From assembly GCA_014621425.1 (NCBI GenBank), contig JAANBB010000211.1, positions 1-64,000 on the forward strand: a stretch of 64,000 bases of DNA. Reading direction: 5' to 3'. This document shows positions 44,176 to 56,385 of this stretch, piece after piece (position 1 is the stretch's first letter; each line of letters begins with the position of its first letter). Under the pieces are notes generated by a model. The model did not search any database. It was given only the letters and a program-made list of their open reading frames with translations, and was not told the origin of the DNA. The stretch is from Cylindrodendrum hubeiense. Taxonomy: Eukaryota > Ascomycota > Sordariomycetes > Hypocreales > Nectriaceae. Made by a program: the position numbers and the translations under genes.

Positions 44176-44810
44176 TCACTGCGCCGCCTTCTCCACTGCA
44201 ATCTTGGCCTCCATCCTCCTCCTCGCCGCCAGAATCATCTCGTCTCTCCTCCTCTGCAGCGAAGCGTGCCTCTCATCCCTGTTGGAGCTCCACGCCTTGC
44301 CCTTCTTGTCGTCCTCCGTCGGCTCCTCAGTCCCAACCTTCCCCATCAAGTTGTATCGCGTAATCAGGTCCGGTTGCGCCGGCTTGGGTGGTTGTCGCGG
44401 TGCCGTCGCCGCGCTGGTGCTGCCACCGGGGGGCGGGGGAGGCTGGAAGGTGATCGGGGGCTATGCGGGCATCACTATTAGCAACATTGCGTAGAACATA
44501 TCGCCCTCGGAGGGTTTGGGCGAGTGAATTGGTGGCATACCGTGTCCAGTCGGCCGGCGAGAATCCGCTCGGTGGTGTTCTGAATGTTCCCCCCGTTCCG
44601 TTGGAGATCCCAGAGGATGCTCCGTCTCTCTGCCTGCGGGAACATCTGCTGTATCCTATCGACTGCGATTTCCCTTGACCTGAGAACGGCCTCCGGTGAC
44701 CGGGCGGGCTGCTGGGGCGCGGGCCCTCCGAAGAAGAGGTATCTTATTGTCAAGCCGAAGACGACCAGTATGCCCACCAAGTATGGGAGTGAGATCTGTT
44801 CGTTCGACAT
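44176..44810 (-). CDS. cue1: CUE-domain ER membrane protein (CUE1-like)
   Basis: Two exons (44541-44810, 44176-44460), 184 aa. One N-terminal transmembrane segment (about 9-28) is followed by a CUE domain (about 45-90) with the ubiquitin-contacting MFP in DRIQQMFPQAERRSILWDL and the NTTERIL helix end. The C-terminal part after a Pro-rich linker is highly charged and helical (DERHASLQRRRDEMILAARR), which resembles the Ubc7-binding region of yeast Cue1. In yeast, Cue1 tethers and activates Ubc7 at the ER for ERAD. Domain order and size match; the Ubc7-binding role is inferred from it. Confidence 0.88.
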
Positions 44811-45571
44811 GGTCGTGTAGTCGTCCGTCTCCGGAAAGGAACAGCGCTTTGATGATTAAACGTGGGGGAGATGTCGACTGCGGTGGCAGTTGAGGCGACG
44901 ATGCCTGTATTCAAAAGTATTCACAAGGTATTCCACAAGCCAGAGAGCTGTGGTCGTGGGTCGATGCCCATCTATTCTTAATCCAACAAGACCAGGTTCT
45001 GGGGCCGGGGGTGCCAGCCTCGCCGCTCGGTAGCGTAAGCCCGGCGTGGGGGAACCTCGGCTAATATCTATCTGCCCCTGGACTAACGATGAGCTCACAC
45101 GACATCTCACACGACATCGCACACGACATTCCTCCGACATACTGCGATCAGGTCGCGGCGATATGAGATTGTCAATCTTGCCATTCGCCTCGTTTTAGGC
45201 CAAAATACATCCTTCCCACAGAGGTTGATGCAGACCACTAGACTGATCTGAGCATCAACATATCAGGGCGGGGGGAAGACACACATTCACTGGCACAGGA
45301 TTCACTGGCACATGCTCGTTAATGCGACTGGGAAGCATCCTGTATTAACCCGGTGCAGCCCTCAAATCCAGGTGACAACCCGTCTACCTCAATGACCAGA
45401 TCGTACCGTCCCAGACCCCAGGGTCAACAGACCCGATCCATTACCGCAAGGAACAGTTGTCCGGCCTTGACAGCGAAACGCCCGATGATACACTTCGCCC
45501 AGTTTCAACCAGCCAATGCTAAGCATCAAATCACTCGACCCCAAGGAATCCCCAACCATGTTGTTTCAACA
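44811..45571. other. CUE1-like promoter and NOT2 3' flank
   Basis: No gene recognised. Short ACGACATC repeats lie at about 45098-45127. Confidence 0.5.
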
Positions 45572-47983
45572 TTATGGCACAGGTGCCTGGTTGAGGGTCG
45601 TGTCTAGATCCCCATAATGCAGAGTGAACTCCCTCTATGCAACCCATGTTAGCATCCGTATCTGCAGAGGACAAAGAGGACAACCTACTCGTTCCTTCCG
45701 CCAACTCGAGGTATCCCACACGATGTAGTACCCTCGCTCATGGTTTGGGCTCAGTATTTGAGGAGTCATGTGCTCATCCTTGGTAAGCCATACTTGTAGC
45801 TTCTTGTGCCATCGCCAGTTTCGAGAGTGCCTGTGCCATGTTAGCATGTCGCGCAACCATTAGCGTCATTTATTGCTCACAGTTCCACCGCAGCCATCTG
45901 CTGCTTGACATCTGCTGGGCAGCTGTAGAAGATCCAGAACAGGGTCTCCTCATTGAAGCTCTGGATCTTGCTCTCAATCGGCTGTACATTTGTCACGCTG
46001 TAACAATCAGGCAACCGGAACTTGCCAGTATTCGCCGTTGGTCTGGGAGGGGCATCGTCGAAAAGGGAGTAGATTTGGGTCGAGAAAGGCCTGTGGCCGT
46101 TAGCGTAAGCCAATAATTTCAAGGCTAGAAGACTTACTCTTGAGATCCCATGTCGAGTCCAAGCGAAGTAGGATCCATGCCCACAACCATCGCATGGTAA
46201 TCGGGGTAGTTGTTCATCAACGTTCGCAGTCCCTTGATTCCCCACTTATCCACCGCAGGCATGCCCTCGAGAGGGTCAATCACTTCGTGGGGTCGGTTCT
46301 CATTCTCGTCCTTCACCTTCTCCACAGAATCATCCGTGCCAACCGTTCCCAATGGGGGTCGGCTCTCCAGATCTTGCGAAGCTCCATCCGTTGCAAGTGC
46401 CGCTGTCCCCAAAACCTCCTCTCGGAATGATGGGGGCGTTTGTCTCGCTTCTTCATCATTTCCGGGGGGCTTGACGTCTTGTGGACGAGGAAAGCCTTGA
46501 GAAGTTAGACTGCATTCAAGGAGCAGATAAAGTAAGACTCACCAGGCGCACCCACTCCCGGGGGGGATCTTACGTCGCTCACCCGGCTGTTAGCTGAAAG
46601 AGCGTTAAGAAGACCATTCCCTCGGTTACTCTGCACAGGCCCTGGTGCCCCGGGTTGAGGCCCAAATCCCAGAGACGACATCAGACTTGCGCCACGCTCA
46701 GATCCTATCTCGCCATTTGCGGTTCTGTTGAGTGGAGGAAAGTCGTCGATGCTCGTAGATTGCGGCTGAGATGATTGGCCACCCATGCTGCCCTGGCTTC
46801 CGAACCGGAACGATCCTTGCACCGGAGGCATGCGAGAAGAGTTAGGGCTGAAGAGGTCGTCTTGGCCTCCTTGCTGCTGCGAAGACAGCGGAGTCGGCTG
46901 GTTGCGTTGTATAGGACCACCTAGGTTCCTGGACCCGGTACCTGACCACATCGAAGCTTGGTTAGGATTCGAGAGACCAGAGTTGTTCGATAATGAAGGA
47001 AATTCCCTGTATATATATGGTCAGCCACAAACACATCCTAAGCCGATGATGATGGGTGTTGGTGTGGTGTCAGTGGTGGCAAAGCAAACGGCCAAGCAGT
47101 ACCCCTTCACAACAGCCGAGTAGGTCATTCCCGATGGTCGTTCAAGCGGTAACCAAACATCGATCCTCTCATTGCGCCTTCTGGATAGTCTTGGCTTCCT
47201 TGTGTTGTGGGAGCCCATGATGACGATTGTGGCCGATGCGGGAGGACAAAGATGCAACGAGTTGAGAAACCGGGGAAAACATACGACAGGTCGAGCGGTG
47301 TTGCTGGTTGCGAACCGCTCAAGCTTTGAGCGAAGCTGACGTTTCCACCGAGTTGACGGTTGGGATTTTGAAGGCCAGCACCTCCCATCGGCACGCCTCC
47401 ACCAAACGCCCAGCCGGAGCTATTGTTCGCTGTATTCATGGCGCAACGGTCAGCCCCCACAATAGAACGCATATGGCTGCGCAGCCAACTCGCGGGCACC
47501 AAGCCATACCTAGCTTTCCATTTGGTAAACGGTTCGACACTGCTCGTCCTGGTTGCTGGGGTTGTTGTTGACCTCCAAAGCCACCAGGCATTCCGCGGAG
47601 TGTTTGTGGCACTGCCCCTACCGTCCGAGACCTTGGTCAGCCGTTGCTCGAATAATTGCTGCATAGCACGCCAGCCCAGACTTGGGCGACACATAACGCC
47701 TCCCTCCCCATGCCTCTTTCACATCTCGCATCGGTTCGAAGTCGTTCCTCGGATCATGCCCAAGCGGCAGAGATCAGGCAAGGGAGGGGCATGGTCACGA
47801 CGAGGAGCTTGCGAGGCCGCAGCGGCACCAGAGCCTGGCGCACGCATCGCAACCCGGTGGCACGGTCGCTCTCTTCATCTCGACGGCGAAACATGCTCGT
47901 GGGATCGCAGATTGGGCACACAGCGGGGTCTATGGCGGAGGAGGAACGAGGTGGTCGGGAGCGGTCCTACCTGGCCGGTTCAT
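45572..47983 (-). CDS. not2: CCR4-NOT complex subunit NOT2
   Basis: Eight exons: 47971-47983, 47510-47617, 47285-47429, 46543-47006, 46138-46495, 45881-46090, 45689-45830, 45572-45634; 500 aa. The first coding exon is only 13 bases (MNRPG) before a 353-base intron; joining gives MNRPGAVPQTLRGMPGGFGG, which matches the usual fungal start. The middle holds NVSFAQSLSGSQPATPLDLS and EFPSLSNN, and the C-terminus is the NOT2/3/5 domain (about 340-490) with PFSTQIYSLFDDAPPRP, ETLFWIFYSCPADVKQQMAA, LHSRNWRWHKKLQVWL and YYIVWDTSSWRKERREF. Not2 is a core scaffold of the CCR4-NOT deadenylase, acting in mRNA decay and transcription. All junctions stay in frame. Confidence 0.93.
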
Positions 47984-48355
47984 GATTGCAACGGGATCGC
48001 GTGAGCGACTAACGACGAGGGCGCGATGTTCGTAGGTTCTCGATTCGGCGTATGAAGCTGCTCGGGTCAAAGTCGGTCGTTAGGCAGCGTCGTTGCCTGT
48101 CGAGATGCGGTTTGCACTTTTACTGCGCTGGTCGGAGAAGGCTGCTTGAGGCTCGATGCACCTGGAGCCGTGGCCGGATTCAAGTGGGTCCGCACCGACA
48201 GCGACGTGCCCGCCAATCAGGCTCTAGTGCGGGCCAAGGCTGACGTTGATGCTTGCTCACGCTGAGCAACCTTGGCGGAACGACCCCGGATGCTGTGAAC
48301 CTGTGGTGCGCGTCTCCGTCCTGGCGGGGTCGGGTCTATTCACGCCTCTATCAAC
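47984..48355. other. NOT2 promoter and CobW-gene 3' flank
   Basis: 372 bases, nothing recognised beyond the presumed promoter. Confidence 0.5.
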
Positions 48356-49740
48356 TTAATTGACGGCTTGCTGGAAGCTTCTCTCAAAGTCTACGCCCGC
48401 CACATTCTTGCCAATCAAGACGATCTTGCCCTCCACCGGGGTCTCCTGGTCCACGTCCACGGGCGCATCGTTTATCTCGAAAATTTCCCGGACTCCCTGG
48501 AGGATCTTGACGTCTCCGTTATCAAACACGAGGCGGCCCTTGCAGCGATGTATTTCGAACGTGTTCGCCTCCTCCGCCGCAGGAAGTTTGGCATCCCACA
48601 ATACGGCCCGGAGCCAACGGTCGACGTCGTCCAATTGGCCAGGCCGTAGGCGACCGACAGGAATTGTCACAGTCGATATTGTCTAAGCAGTCAGCCGCAT
48701 TGTTCATCTCCGACCCGTCGGTTTCTAGCCACTCACAGGGTCAAGATGGCTGTGCCCTTTGGCACTGGCTTCCGATTCATTAAACTGGTCATAGGCATGC
48801 AGGTCGAGTAGAAAGCCCTCCAGCTGCGGTACCACGCCCTGTTCCGTCACGTGGATCTTTGCCAGCCCGTTGATCGATTCAATCCTGGCCCGCACCAAGC
48901 TGAGCTCCCTCTCACTGACCATGTCAGCCTTGTTGATGACAATCACATCTGCGTGAGAGATCTGGACGTGAGCAGTAGTCATTAGAGGGCCATGATCATC
49001 ATGGTCCTCGTGGTCCTCGTGGCCTTCGACCTTGCCACTCGGATCATCAAGACTTCGCAGGATATTCTTCGCATCCACCAGAGTGACAATACCATCCAAG
49101 TATATCGTGCTACCGAGGCCATCGTCCACCCAGAAGAGGGGTGCCAGATTGCCGGGATCCGCAAGTCCTGTAGTCTCCAGAAGGATGTAATCGAATGCGC
49201 CCTTCTTTTCCATAAGTGTCTCAATGGCATTCACTCCGGTGTCCCTAAGGCTGTTAGTCACTTCTCCAGATGGTTCAGTTGTGTCATACTTCACGGAGCA
49301 ACACATGCAGCCGTTTCCGACCTCGAGCCATTCCTCAACCTGCTCGTCTCCCTTGTTGACAGTCAGGGACTTCTCGATGTCGACGGCTGTAAATCTCACT
49401 TAGAGAGAGAGAAAATCCAAGGGTCATAACAGGACCTACAGTCTCCAAATTCTGTTTCTCGGGTCAATAAAATTTACTGGATTTGATGTGGCCGTACCGA
49501 CCATTCATAATCACGGCAATCTTCTTCCCATGCTGAGCAGTGAGGATGTAGTTCAACAACGTCGTTTTGCCTGCTCCCAGATATCCTAAATAATGTCAGG
49601 ATATTTGGCACATAATAAGACAAAATCATGTGCACGTTACCTGTCACGATAGTAATCGGGACCTTGACTCTCAGCTCCTCTGGAGCATCGTTAGTGGTCG
49701 TGTCGACCAGCTCTGGCGGGGCATCATCGTCAAAATCCAT
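48356..49740 (-). CDS. zng1: CobW/ZNG1-type GTPase metallochaperone
   Basis: Five exons (49641-49740, 49502-49585, 49440-49451, 48737-49386, 48682-48356), 390 aa. Walker [10 protein letters not shown] at 34-42 is split by intron 1; NEFGD is built across a 12-base microexon; the COG0523 metal-binding motif CMCC is at 92-95 in [20 protein letters not shown] (switch) and VINKADM (G4) follow, then a His/Asp-rich loop [12 protein letters not shown] likely to bind metal, and the CobW C-terminal domain ([11 protein letters not shown]). The eukaryotic family (ZNG1) delivers zinc to methionine aminopeptidase using GTP; that function is inferred from family and features. Divergent from MOB3 with 398 bases between start codons. 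Confidence 0.92.
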
Positions 49741-50138
49741 GATGGTGAATGGTATCGTGGAAAGATTCGTTGGAAATCGTAGGTTCTCGTTCGTTGGTAC
49801 CTAGTGGCCGGTTCAGCCCAATCTCGTCACCTGCAGATTCTCTTTGCAAAGGTCACTGTCACTGGTTGTCTTCAAAGTCCAACTGGGTTTTGCAGCATCC
49901 CGCAGCCATGACAAAGATGATGCGCACACGGATAGCTCGCACGGCCCCCGTTAGTTGCATCTCAACCATGTATATGCGCGTACCAAGCTCCAGTCAAAAG
50001 AAAATGCAACTAACGATGCCGCGAAGCGTCTCAAACCGCAGCCTTGTCGTTGTCTTAAGCGCCCGGCAGCTCTCTCCCCGACCTCGTCGCAAAGCGATCT
50101 ACGAATTCCAACGCGCTGCGGCCTCGCCTCAACCCACC
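49741..50138. promoter_or_regulatory. Short divergent promoter, CobW gene (-) and MOB3 (+)
   Basis: 398 bases between the ATGs; the only sequence available to drive both genes. No specific factor site identified. Confidence 0.5.
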
Positions 50139-51744
50139 ATGTCGCTAGCACCGAGCTCCCCCCGATTACCAAGTCCGCCGCCGCCGGCCGAGATCCAGAT
50201 TGGGCCCAAGTCGCCCTCTGGCGGTCCGGCGGCCAGCCCTCAGACGACGCACTCGGAGCAGACGCTGCTTGACGCGAGTTCCAGGCGGCGCATACACCCA
50301 GGGACCAGGGCCACCGACATGGCTGCCGGTCCTCCGTTGATACCCCTTCACGAGGTTCGTTTAAACCAGGCATCGCCATCGGCTGCCCGCAGTAACTAAC
50401 CTCCACCAGCTGGATTCAGCCTTCCAACTCCAGGAACACCTAGCCGCCCTCCACTGTTATCATACCGCCTCGAACACCCAACCGCTCACCCGCGCAACCG
50501 CCCTTCAGCTCGCGCAACCCCCCACCGGTATTGACCGCACCATCTGGCTCTACGAGCTCTGCCGCTTCCTAATCTCCCAGTGCAACTCCCTCATCGTGGG
50601 CTTCCTCTTCGACACTCCCCCATGCAGCGCCAGCACGTGTCCCGAGATGCGCGCCTCCGAATGGCAGTTCCTCTGCGCTGTCCACGAGCAGCCCAAGAGC
50701 TGTTGTGCGATCGACTACTGCTGCCACACCCTCGATTGGGCCGCCAACGTCGTCACTGACCAGAAAATATTCCCAAGCCGCTTCGTCGTCCTTAGCGATA
50801 ATCATAGTAAGAACGTTGGGGTCAAGAATCTGGTCAACGTATTTCGCCGCCTGCATCGCATTTTCGCCCATGCGTGGTTCCAGCATCGCGGCGTCTTCTG
50901 GTCCGTCGAGGGTCAGACTGGTCTCTACGTCTTTTTCAAGACGGTCTGTGACCTGTACGACCTGCTGCCTGCGGAGAACTACAAGCTACCTCCAGAGGCT
51001 GAAGGTCTAGAGGCTCCTTCGGTAGAGCAGGAAATCGAGAAGCCTACGCCCACCATCCTGAAGCCCCAGATACAGCAACGCGGCCCTGGTGGTGAAGATG
51101 ACAACCTCCACCCTGCTCGAACCAACACACGACGACATATTAGGAGCAGTCCGTCAACCGGCAGTGCTGTTACGACAGTCCTGGAAGCAGAGGAGGAGGA
51201 AGCCGACGGTGTGTCGCGGAGACTAAGAGAAATGCACATTGCGGCGCCCTCGACAGTCGAGGAAGAGACTGAGGTGGCGGACGTCCCTGTCATCGTGGAA
51301 CAATCCGCCATAGCGCAATCCTCGGGTGAGAACCAAGACCCACTCACCCCAGAAACGGAGGAGGATGAAATCGACGAGGAATCGGACGCAGACCAAACCA
51401 TCATGGAGGTGGCTCCTGAGCCCGAACCTGAGCCTGCAGAGGACAATGATGCACCAACCGACGAGCCCGCACCGCCTCAGGAAGGGGACGCGTCTGGAGA
51501 TGCCAAAGACGACGACAAGCCAAATGGCGAGCCAACCCCTGAAGATGAATCGGAGGAGGAGTCAGAGGAAGAGTCCGAGGAGGAGTCTAAAGAATCATCC
51601 GAGACGCCAGCCCCGGCGGAGGTCAAAGAAGCTGCTAAGGAAGCGGCTTCTGAGGAACCAGCTGCAGAAGTTGACGCAAAGAAGCCCGGAAAGGATACGA
51701 CTGCCACTCCGTCGAAAACGGAGCCCGCAGAGGAGGAGAAATAA
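50139..51744 (+). CDS. mob3: MOB3/phocein-family protein
   Basis: Two exons (50139-50354, 50410-51744), 516 aa. The Mob domain (about 73-270) starts LDSAFQLQEHLAALH and has the zinc ligands: Cys residues in CSASTCPEM and two His in RIFAHAWFQH, between RFVVLSDNHSKNVG and the FYKTVCDLYDLLP-like end. The phocein-type features match fungal MOB3, a STRIPAK component needed for hyphal fusion and fruiting-body development in Neurospora and Sordaria. After the domain comes a 240-residue disordered acidic tail with a tandem SEEE run and many Glu/Ala/Pro. The ORF is open upstream to 49749 without homology, so ATG at 50139 is used. Converges on the Zn2Cys6 gene. Confidence 0.92.
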
Positions 51745-52452
51745 ATTTCCAAGCGGACCTAATTTACTTCTGTTCATTTCAGGTGTCCCCCAGTTTGTGG
51801 TTCAAATCTGGCTTATCTAGACGCGAACTGGGTGTTCATCCACTGTAGTTGAAGCCGTGTATAATAACATCCCCTTCAAGAAGATACGAGGATACATGAC
51901 AGACTTTTCTAGTAAGCACGGCAGATGAATGATTAATGCTTTATATCTCTCCAAGAATTTTGGAGACGAATATCCCAACGCCAAAATGCGCCGGTTCCCG
52001 TTTATTCTCTATGCAATTGTGTTTCTCAGTCACCACGGATGCTGAGAGACTTTGGGTATCTATGACAGGCGAGGTAAATCGAGATAAATCGTCCAACCCG
52101 CTTGTTTCACCTTTCCAATGCTTGCTTTTCTTTCATGTTGTAACCCCAAAAAATGGCATTGCAAATAGGTTGTGTATAGATAGAACTGAAAATGCTAGCA
52201 ATTGGGTAGTTGTTCAACCAGCAACTTTCCACCCTTGCCAATCAATTTCAAGATCTCTGGCCACTGCACATACAACCCCGAGCATCTCTCTCTCCACTGG
52301 GTTTGCATTTTTGGCCGAAATTTTTCCCTGGTGCAGATTGTATAGTTTTTGTCTTCGGTCGGGGTCCTATGCTGTCTCCAAGACCAGACAAAAACCAGTT
52401 CTTTGATTTTTTGCATCGAGTAGCTAGAGCTTTTATTTTTCGCTCGTTGGTC
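51745..52452. other. Convergent 3' flanks, MOB3 and Zn2Cys6 gene
   Basis: 708 AT-richer bases; no gene recognised. Confidence 0.5.
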
Positions 52453-54788
52453 TTAGGTCGCCGGACCTTCTCCCATAGTGGACGATCCACTGTCCTGCTC
52501 ATTCATCGATAGCTTTGCGAATATATGTCTGACTTCTCGGAGATTTTCCTGCTGAGCCGTCACAGCGGCGGCATTTCGTTCGTCGGCAAAGCTACGAATG
52601 CTCTGTAACACCGGGCTAAATCTTTCGCCATTCGGAAGCCACCACTGCGAGCATGATGGGTCTCGAAACATTTCGGCCATTTTCGTTCGGAGGCTGATCG
52701 GGTGGATGTATCTGGTTATCCAGTCAGTCCGCAATTCTAGGCTGGCCAACGGAGAAAGAGAGTTAGTGCCGGAATAAGAAGCTTACCCCATAGTTTCAAG
52801 CAACGCAAATTTTCGGCGAAACCACATGTGATGCCGCGCATCCTGTGGTAAGAAGAGAGCGGCTATAGCGATGCTTGCTTGAGTAAGGATCAACACGCCT
52901 TTGGGAGTAAAAGGCCAGTATTCCAAAGACTCGAAGTACTGGCATGCCATATATGCGTGTTGACCCAGCTCTGCAAACAACATTTCGGGCGGCATTGTTG
53001 ATGACTGGCACTTGTGCATGATCATAATGGAATTCCATTCAGCACAGAGAATCGTCGTCGTAAATAATGGATACTCGTAGAGAATTCCGGGGGTATATGG
53101 ATCGACAATATCGTCGGGATCCGAGGGTCGTGGTGTGGGAAACTCGGTAACGAGGTATCTGGTGTCGGATAATGCGGGATCTCTTGTCTCCTTCCATTCC
53201 ACAAGAAGGTTGGTCATCTGATCGTGTTCAACGGCAAACTGCTCTGGGGTGATTTGACCTCGACTACCCCGTGCGAACAGGATGGACATGTCATACGAAA
53301 TCAGACGAAGCCTCGCAGACCATTCTTCGATTCTCCAGCGCATTTCTTCTGGATATGTTATCACCTGGGATTGGTGGAATTCTACCATGGCAGTGAACCA
53401 CTCGCGGGGCAGGTCGGTTGGGAACCCTCCCATCAGGGCAATAAAGCTATCAAACCGGGCGTACCACTGGAGACACATGCGCCCCATCGGAGTTTGCATA
53501 ATCGTCTGGGGCGTAAACATGCTAGTAAGGATTTCGAACGCTGCTTTTTGGTGGCCCATGAGATTTACCCAATCGCCTAAATACTCCTATACGAAGATTA
53601 GCTGCCAGCGACAACGAGACTATCTACGTAGAACGCACCTCGATCGTGGCTAGCTGCAATATGGTCAGGAGCGTCGCCACAGTATGTTTCTCTTTTCGCT
53701 TCAGAGTGCCCAGTAGCAAGGTAACACTCCTGTTGTAGTATTGCAGAAAATCCTGCAGTTTCCCGTTTGGGTCCTGAAGAGTCAAATGGTAGGCAGAGAA
53801 CCCTACCAGGGCGTTGAGCAGCGGCTCATGCCTAAGAGCTGCACTCGGAAAAATTGTCTTGAAGAACTCGTCCGAGTCGTGGGGGATGCAGTAATGAAAG
53901 TTGGTCATGTTGTCAACGAAATGTGCGAGGCATCGTTGAAAATCTGGTGGGAGGTGAGACCAATCAGGTGGCCCGAGATGAAGTGGAAACTCGACAGACG
54001 GATATGAAGTAGTTGACAGACTGATAGGAGTTGCGGTTGCAGTTGATGGAGATGAACTCTTCGTACTGGCCTGTGATGGGGCCTCGGAGGTTTGACGTCG
54101 TGGGGGCATGTTTCCCAAACTTTTCGAAGCCTTTGAGATCTTTTGCGCCGGGTCTTCGGGTTCGTCCTCATCGGGGATTGTTTCCAGCTTGCTGTCCTGC
54201 TCTGTATCTTCATCATCATCCGCGGTCGAAGAGGAGGGGCTCGTTTGTGTCCCGGCTGCTGGATCCTTTGATTTGCCACTCCCAGATGAGCCCTTTGAAT
54301 TTGGAGGCTCGGGGTAAACACATTCTCTATTTCCTTTCTTGCAACCTAGTCGCAGTTAGCACTTTCTTCTGTTGTAAGTCGAGGGCGTCTTGAAACCCAC
54401 GTTCGCAAATCGGTCGGTTCTCGTCGCACTGAAACAATTAGCCAACTTTCAAGCCCAATGCAGGGGGGCTTGTTCCTACTTTGACTCTCCGGCTCCTGCA
54501 CATAAAGCAGCCTGAGCGCGTCCGACGGTGCTTTACATGATCCATGCCTGTCCCAGTGGCAGGACCAGATTTCCTTCGATTTTTTTGTGGCTTGGATGGG
54601 TTGAACATCATGGGTTCCGGGAAGCCCGTGAAGTATCCTAGTTGCTGATACGGACCAGGTACCGGAGCCGAGGGGATGGGAATCGGCTGTCCGTGCATGT
54701 GTGGTACGAACATTTCCTCGGGCGTGGTGACTGGATTCATCCCCGCCCCAGACATTGAGGAGAGGAAGTGGTGATAGTAGTCGCCCAT
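52453..54788 (-). CDS. Zn2Cys6 binuclear-cluster transcription factor
   Basis: Five exons (54480-54788, 54401-54428, 53639-54345, 52787-53586, 52453-52741), 710 aa. The cluster is C-x2-C-x6-C-x6-C-x2-C-x6-C (CFMCRSRRVK | CDENRPICERCKKGNREC), assembled from three exons, the middle one only 28 bases. Basic residues HRRTRSG precede it; CVYPEP follows. A disordered Ser/Glu linker leads to a middle-homology-type helical region (about 215-620) starting DFQRCLAHFVDNM and including FSAYHLTLQDP and YYNRSVTLLLG. Fungal regulators of this class bind CGG-containing sites as activators or repressors. No adjacent pathway genes suggest a target. Confidence 0.93.
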
Positions 54789-56175
54789 GGTGGTAGGCGA
54801 ATCAAGAGCCGGTCGAGTAACTGGGGCGTTTCGATGGCCTTAAGAACGTCCTGGGAGATGTTGGAGAGCCAAAAGCAAACCTCGCATGCTTACCAGGGAC
54901 GTAGTACTTGTTGGACAGCGACCACTAGGGGGGGGCCTGCGTCAGAAACACAAAGACCAGTGGTTGCACCAAAGGAGAATGTTTCTGCTTCAACACCAGG
55001 TCCGCCGTTCCGGCCGGGCGGTTGCCAAGGGCGGCTAGTAATATATGAGCTTCAAGGCCACAGCCAAGCAGGAACTGACGGCGAAAGAGGGTATCCGATG
55101 AGACGAAGTCAACGGGGGGTCGAGAATTTCCAGGGGCCAGCTGCCAATTTCTGCCTGCTGCCGGTAGAAGTGACTAACCAGGACCACGGTCAAGCCCTAG
55201 TCTATATTGACAACCCCTGGTAGAAAACCGGCGGAGTGGTAAGGGCGTGGAGGGAAAGGAATGAAATGGGATGGGGGGGTTCCGGATGAGGTCGATATGT
55301 CAGTGTGTGGCCCGGTCCAGAGCTCTCCAAGGTTTTAGTCGCAAAAGGAGACTACAGGGTCAAGTCTGTCAAGACCCTTGGGCTTGCGGATAGATCCAGG
55401 AGAACGGGAGGATGTCCGCAGTTTAGTGAAACGTGGGTTGCAAGGGCACTGTTTGGCTGCTGGTGGGGGGCTTTCAGGTTGTCCGTCAAGGAAGAGGGGC
55501 TGGCCACGACAGCAAGGTCATGTATAGCGGAGGCAGGTCGTCACGCCGTGACAGGAGAAGCTCCAGGGCCCTTTGTAGGGCAGAAGCTGGGCGGGATCCC
55601 GGGAAGTCAGGGGGGTGTCCATTCAAAGTCCGAAGTGGCGAGGAAGAGGTTGTATGGACCGTATGGTCAAAGGCTGTGTTGGTCGAGTTGGGCTGGGCAG
55701 GCCCCCTGGAGGTGAAAGCCGGGGATGTCGTATTCTGCGGGAGAGTGCTTTGGCATGCAGGCCTAATGGGGCGTCAAACGATGATCGTGGGTCTCGGGAG
55801 TCAGCCAAGAGACAGGGCCTGTCGTTCTGATGAGCGGAAAGATCCCACGGACAAGCAGCTGAGTAGAGCAGGCCACTAGTTGCGGATGGTCCGCGCGAGA
55901 CGTAACGGTGTGGCAACAGAGAGAGAGAGACGACAAGGGGAGAAGAAAGCGGGTGGTGTTGTTGAGTTGACAGCAGAGCCCCCGTAGATTTCTGCTACTT
56001 CTGTTGTTGCTTGTTGCGGGTGCGGATCCGGGCTGGAGATTCTGCACAGGAGTGGATGGGATGGATGGGTCTGCCGGGGGGTGTGTGGGCGTGTGTCAGT
56101 TGGGAAGGGTAAGTAGAAGAAGCAAGTGCGGAAGAGACGCCGGCCGAGAGAAGAGGGAAATGGGTGTGTGTGTGN

Positions 56176-56209
<34 letters not shown>

Positions 56210-56385
56210 TACAGTGGGGGTATATTCCGTCAACTCCAACCTCATTGAGATGAGTATCTGTATCAACGATACTACACATGGCGATTCCTGTTCGCTGAAT
56301 GATCCAAGGAACGCCCGTCTATATATCACAATAACATACAATCGTACAATGCGTCCAAGATCCGCACTCCTGCAAGCATCATCAC
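54789..56385. other. Zn2Cys6 promoter and MRS2 3' flank
   Basis: 1.6 kb, no gene recognised. It includes a GT dinucleotide array with one undetermined base (56164-56207). Confidence 0.5.
56164..56207. repeat. (GT)n microsatellite containing an N
   Basis: About 22 GT units; the base at 56175 is N followed by A, marking a sequencing or assembly uncertainty in the array. Intergenic, downstream of MRS2. Confidence 0.95.
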
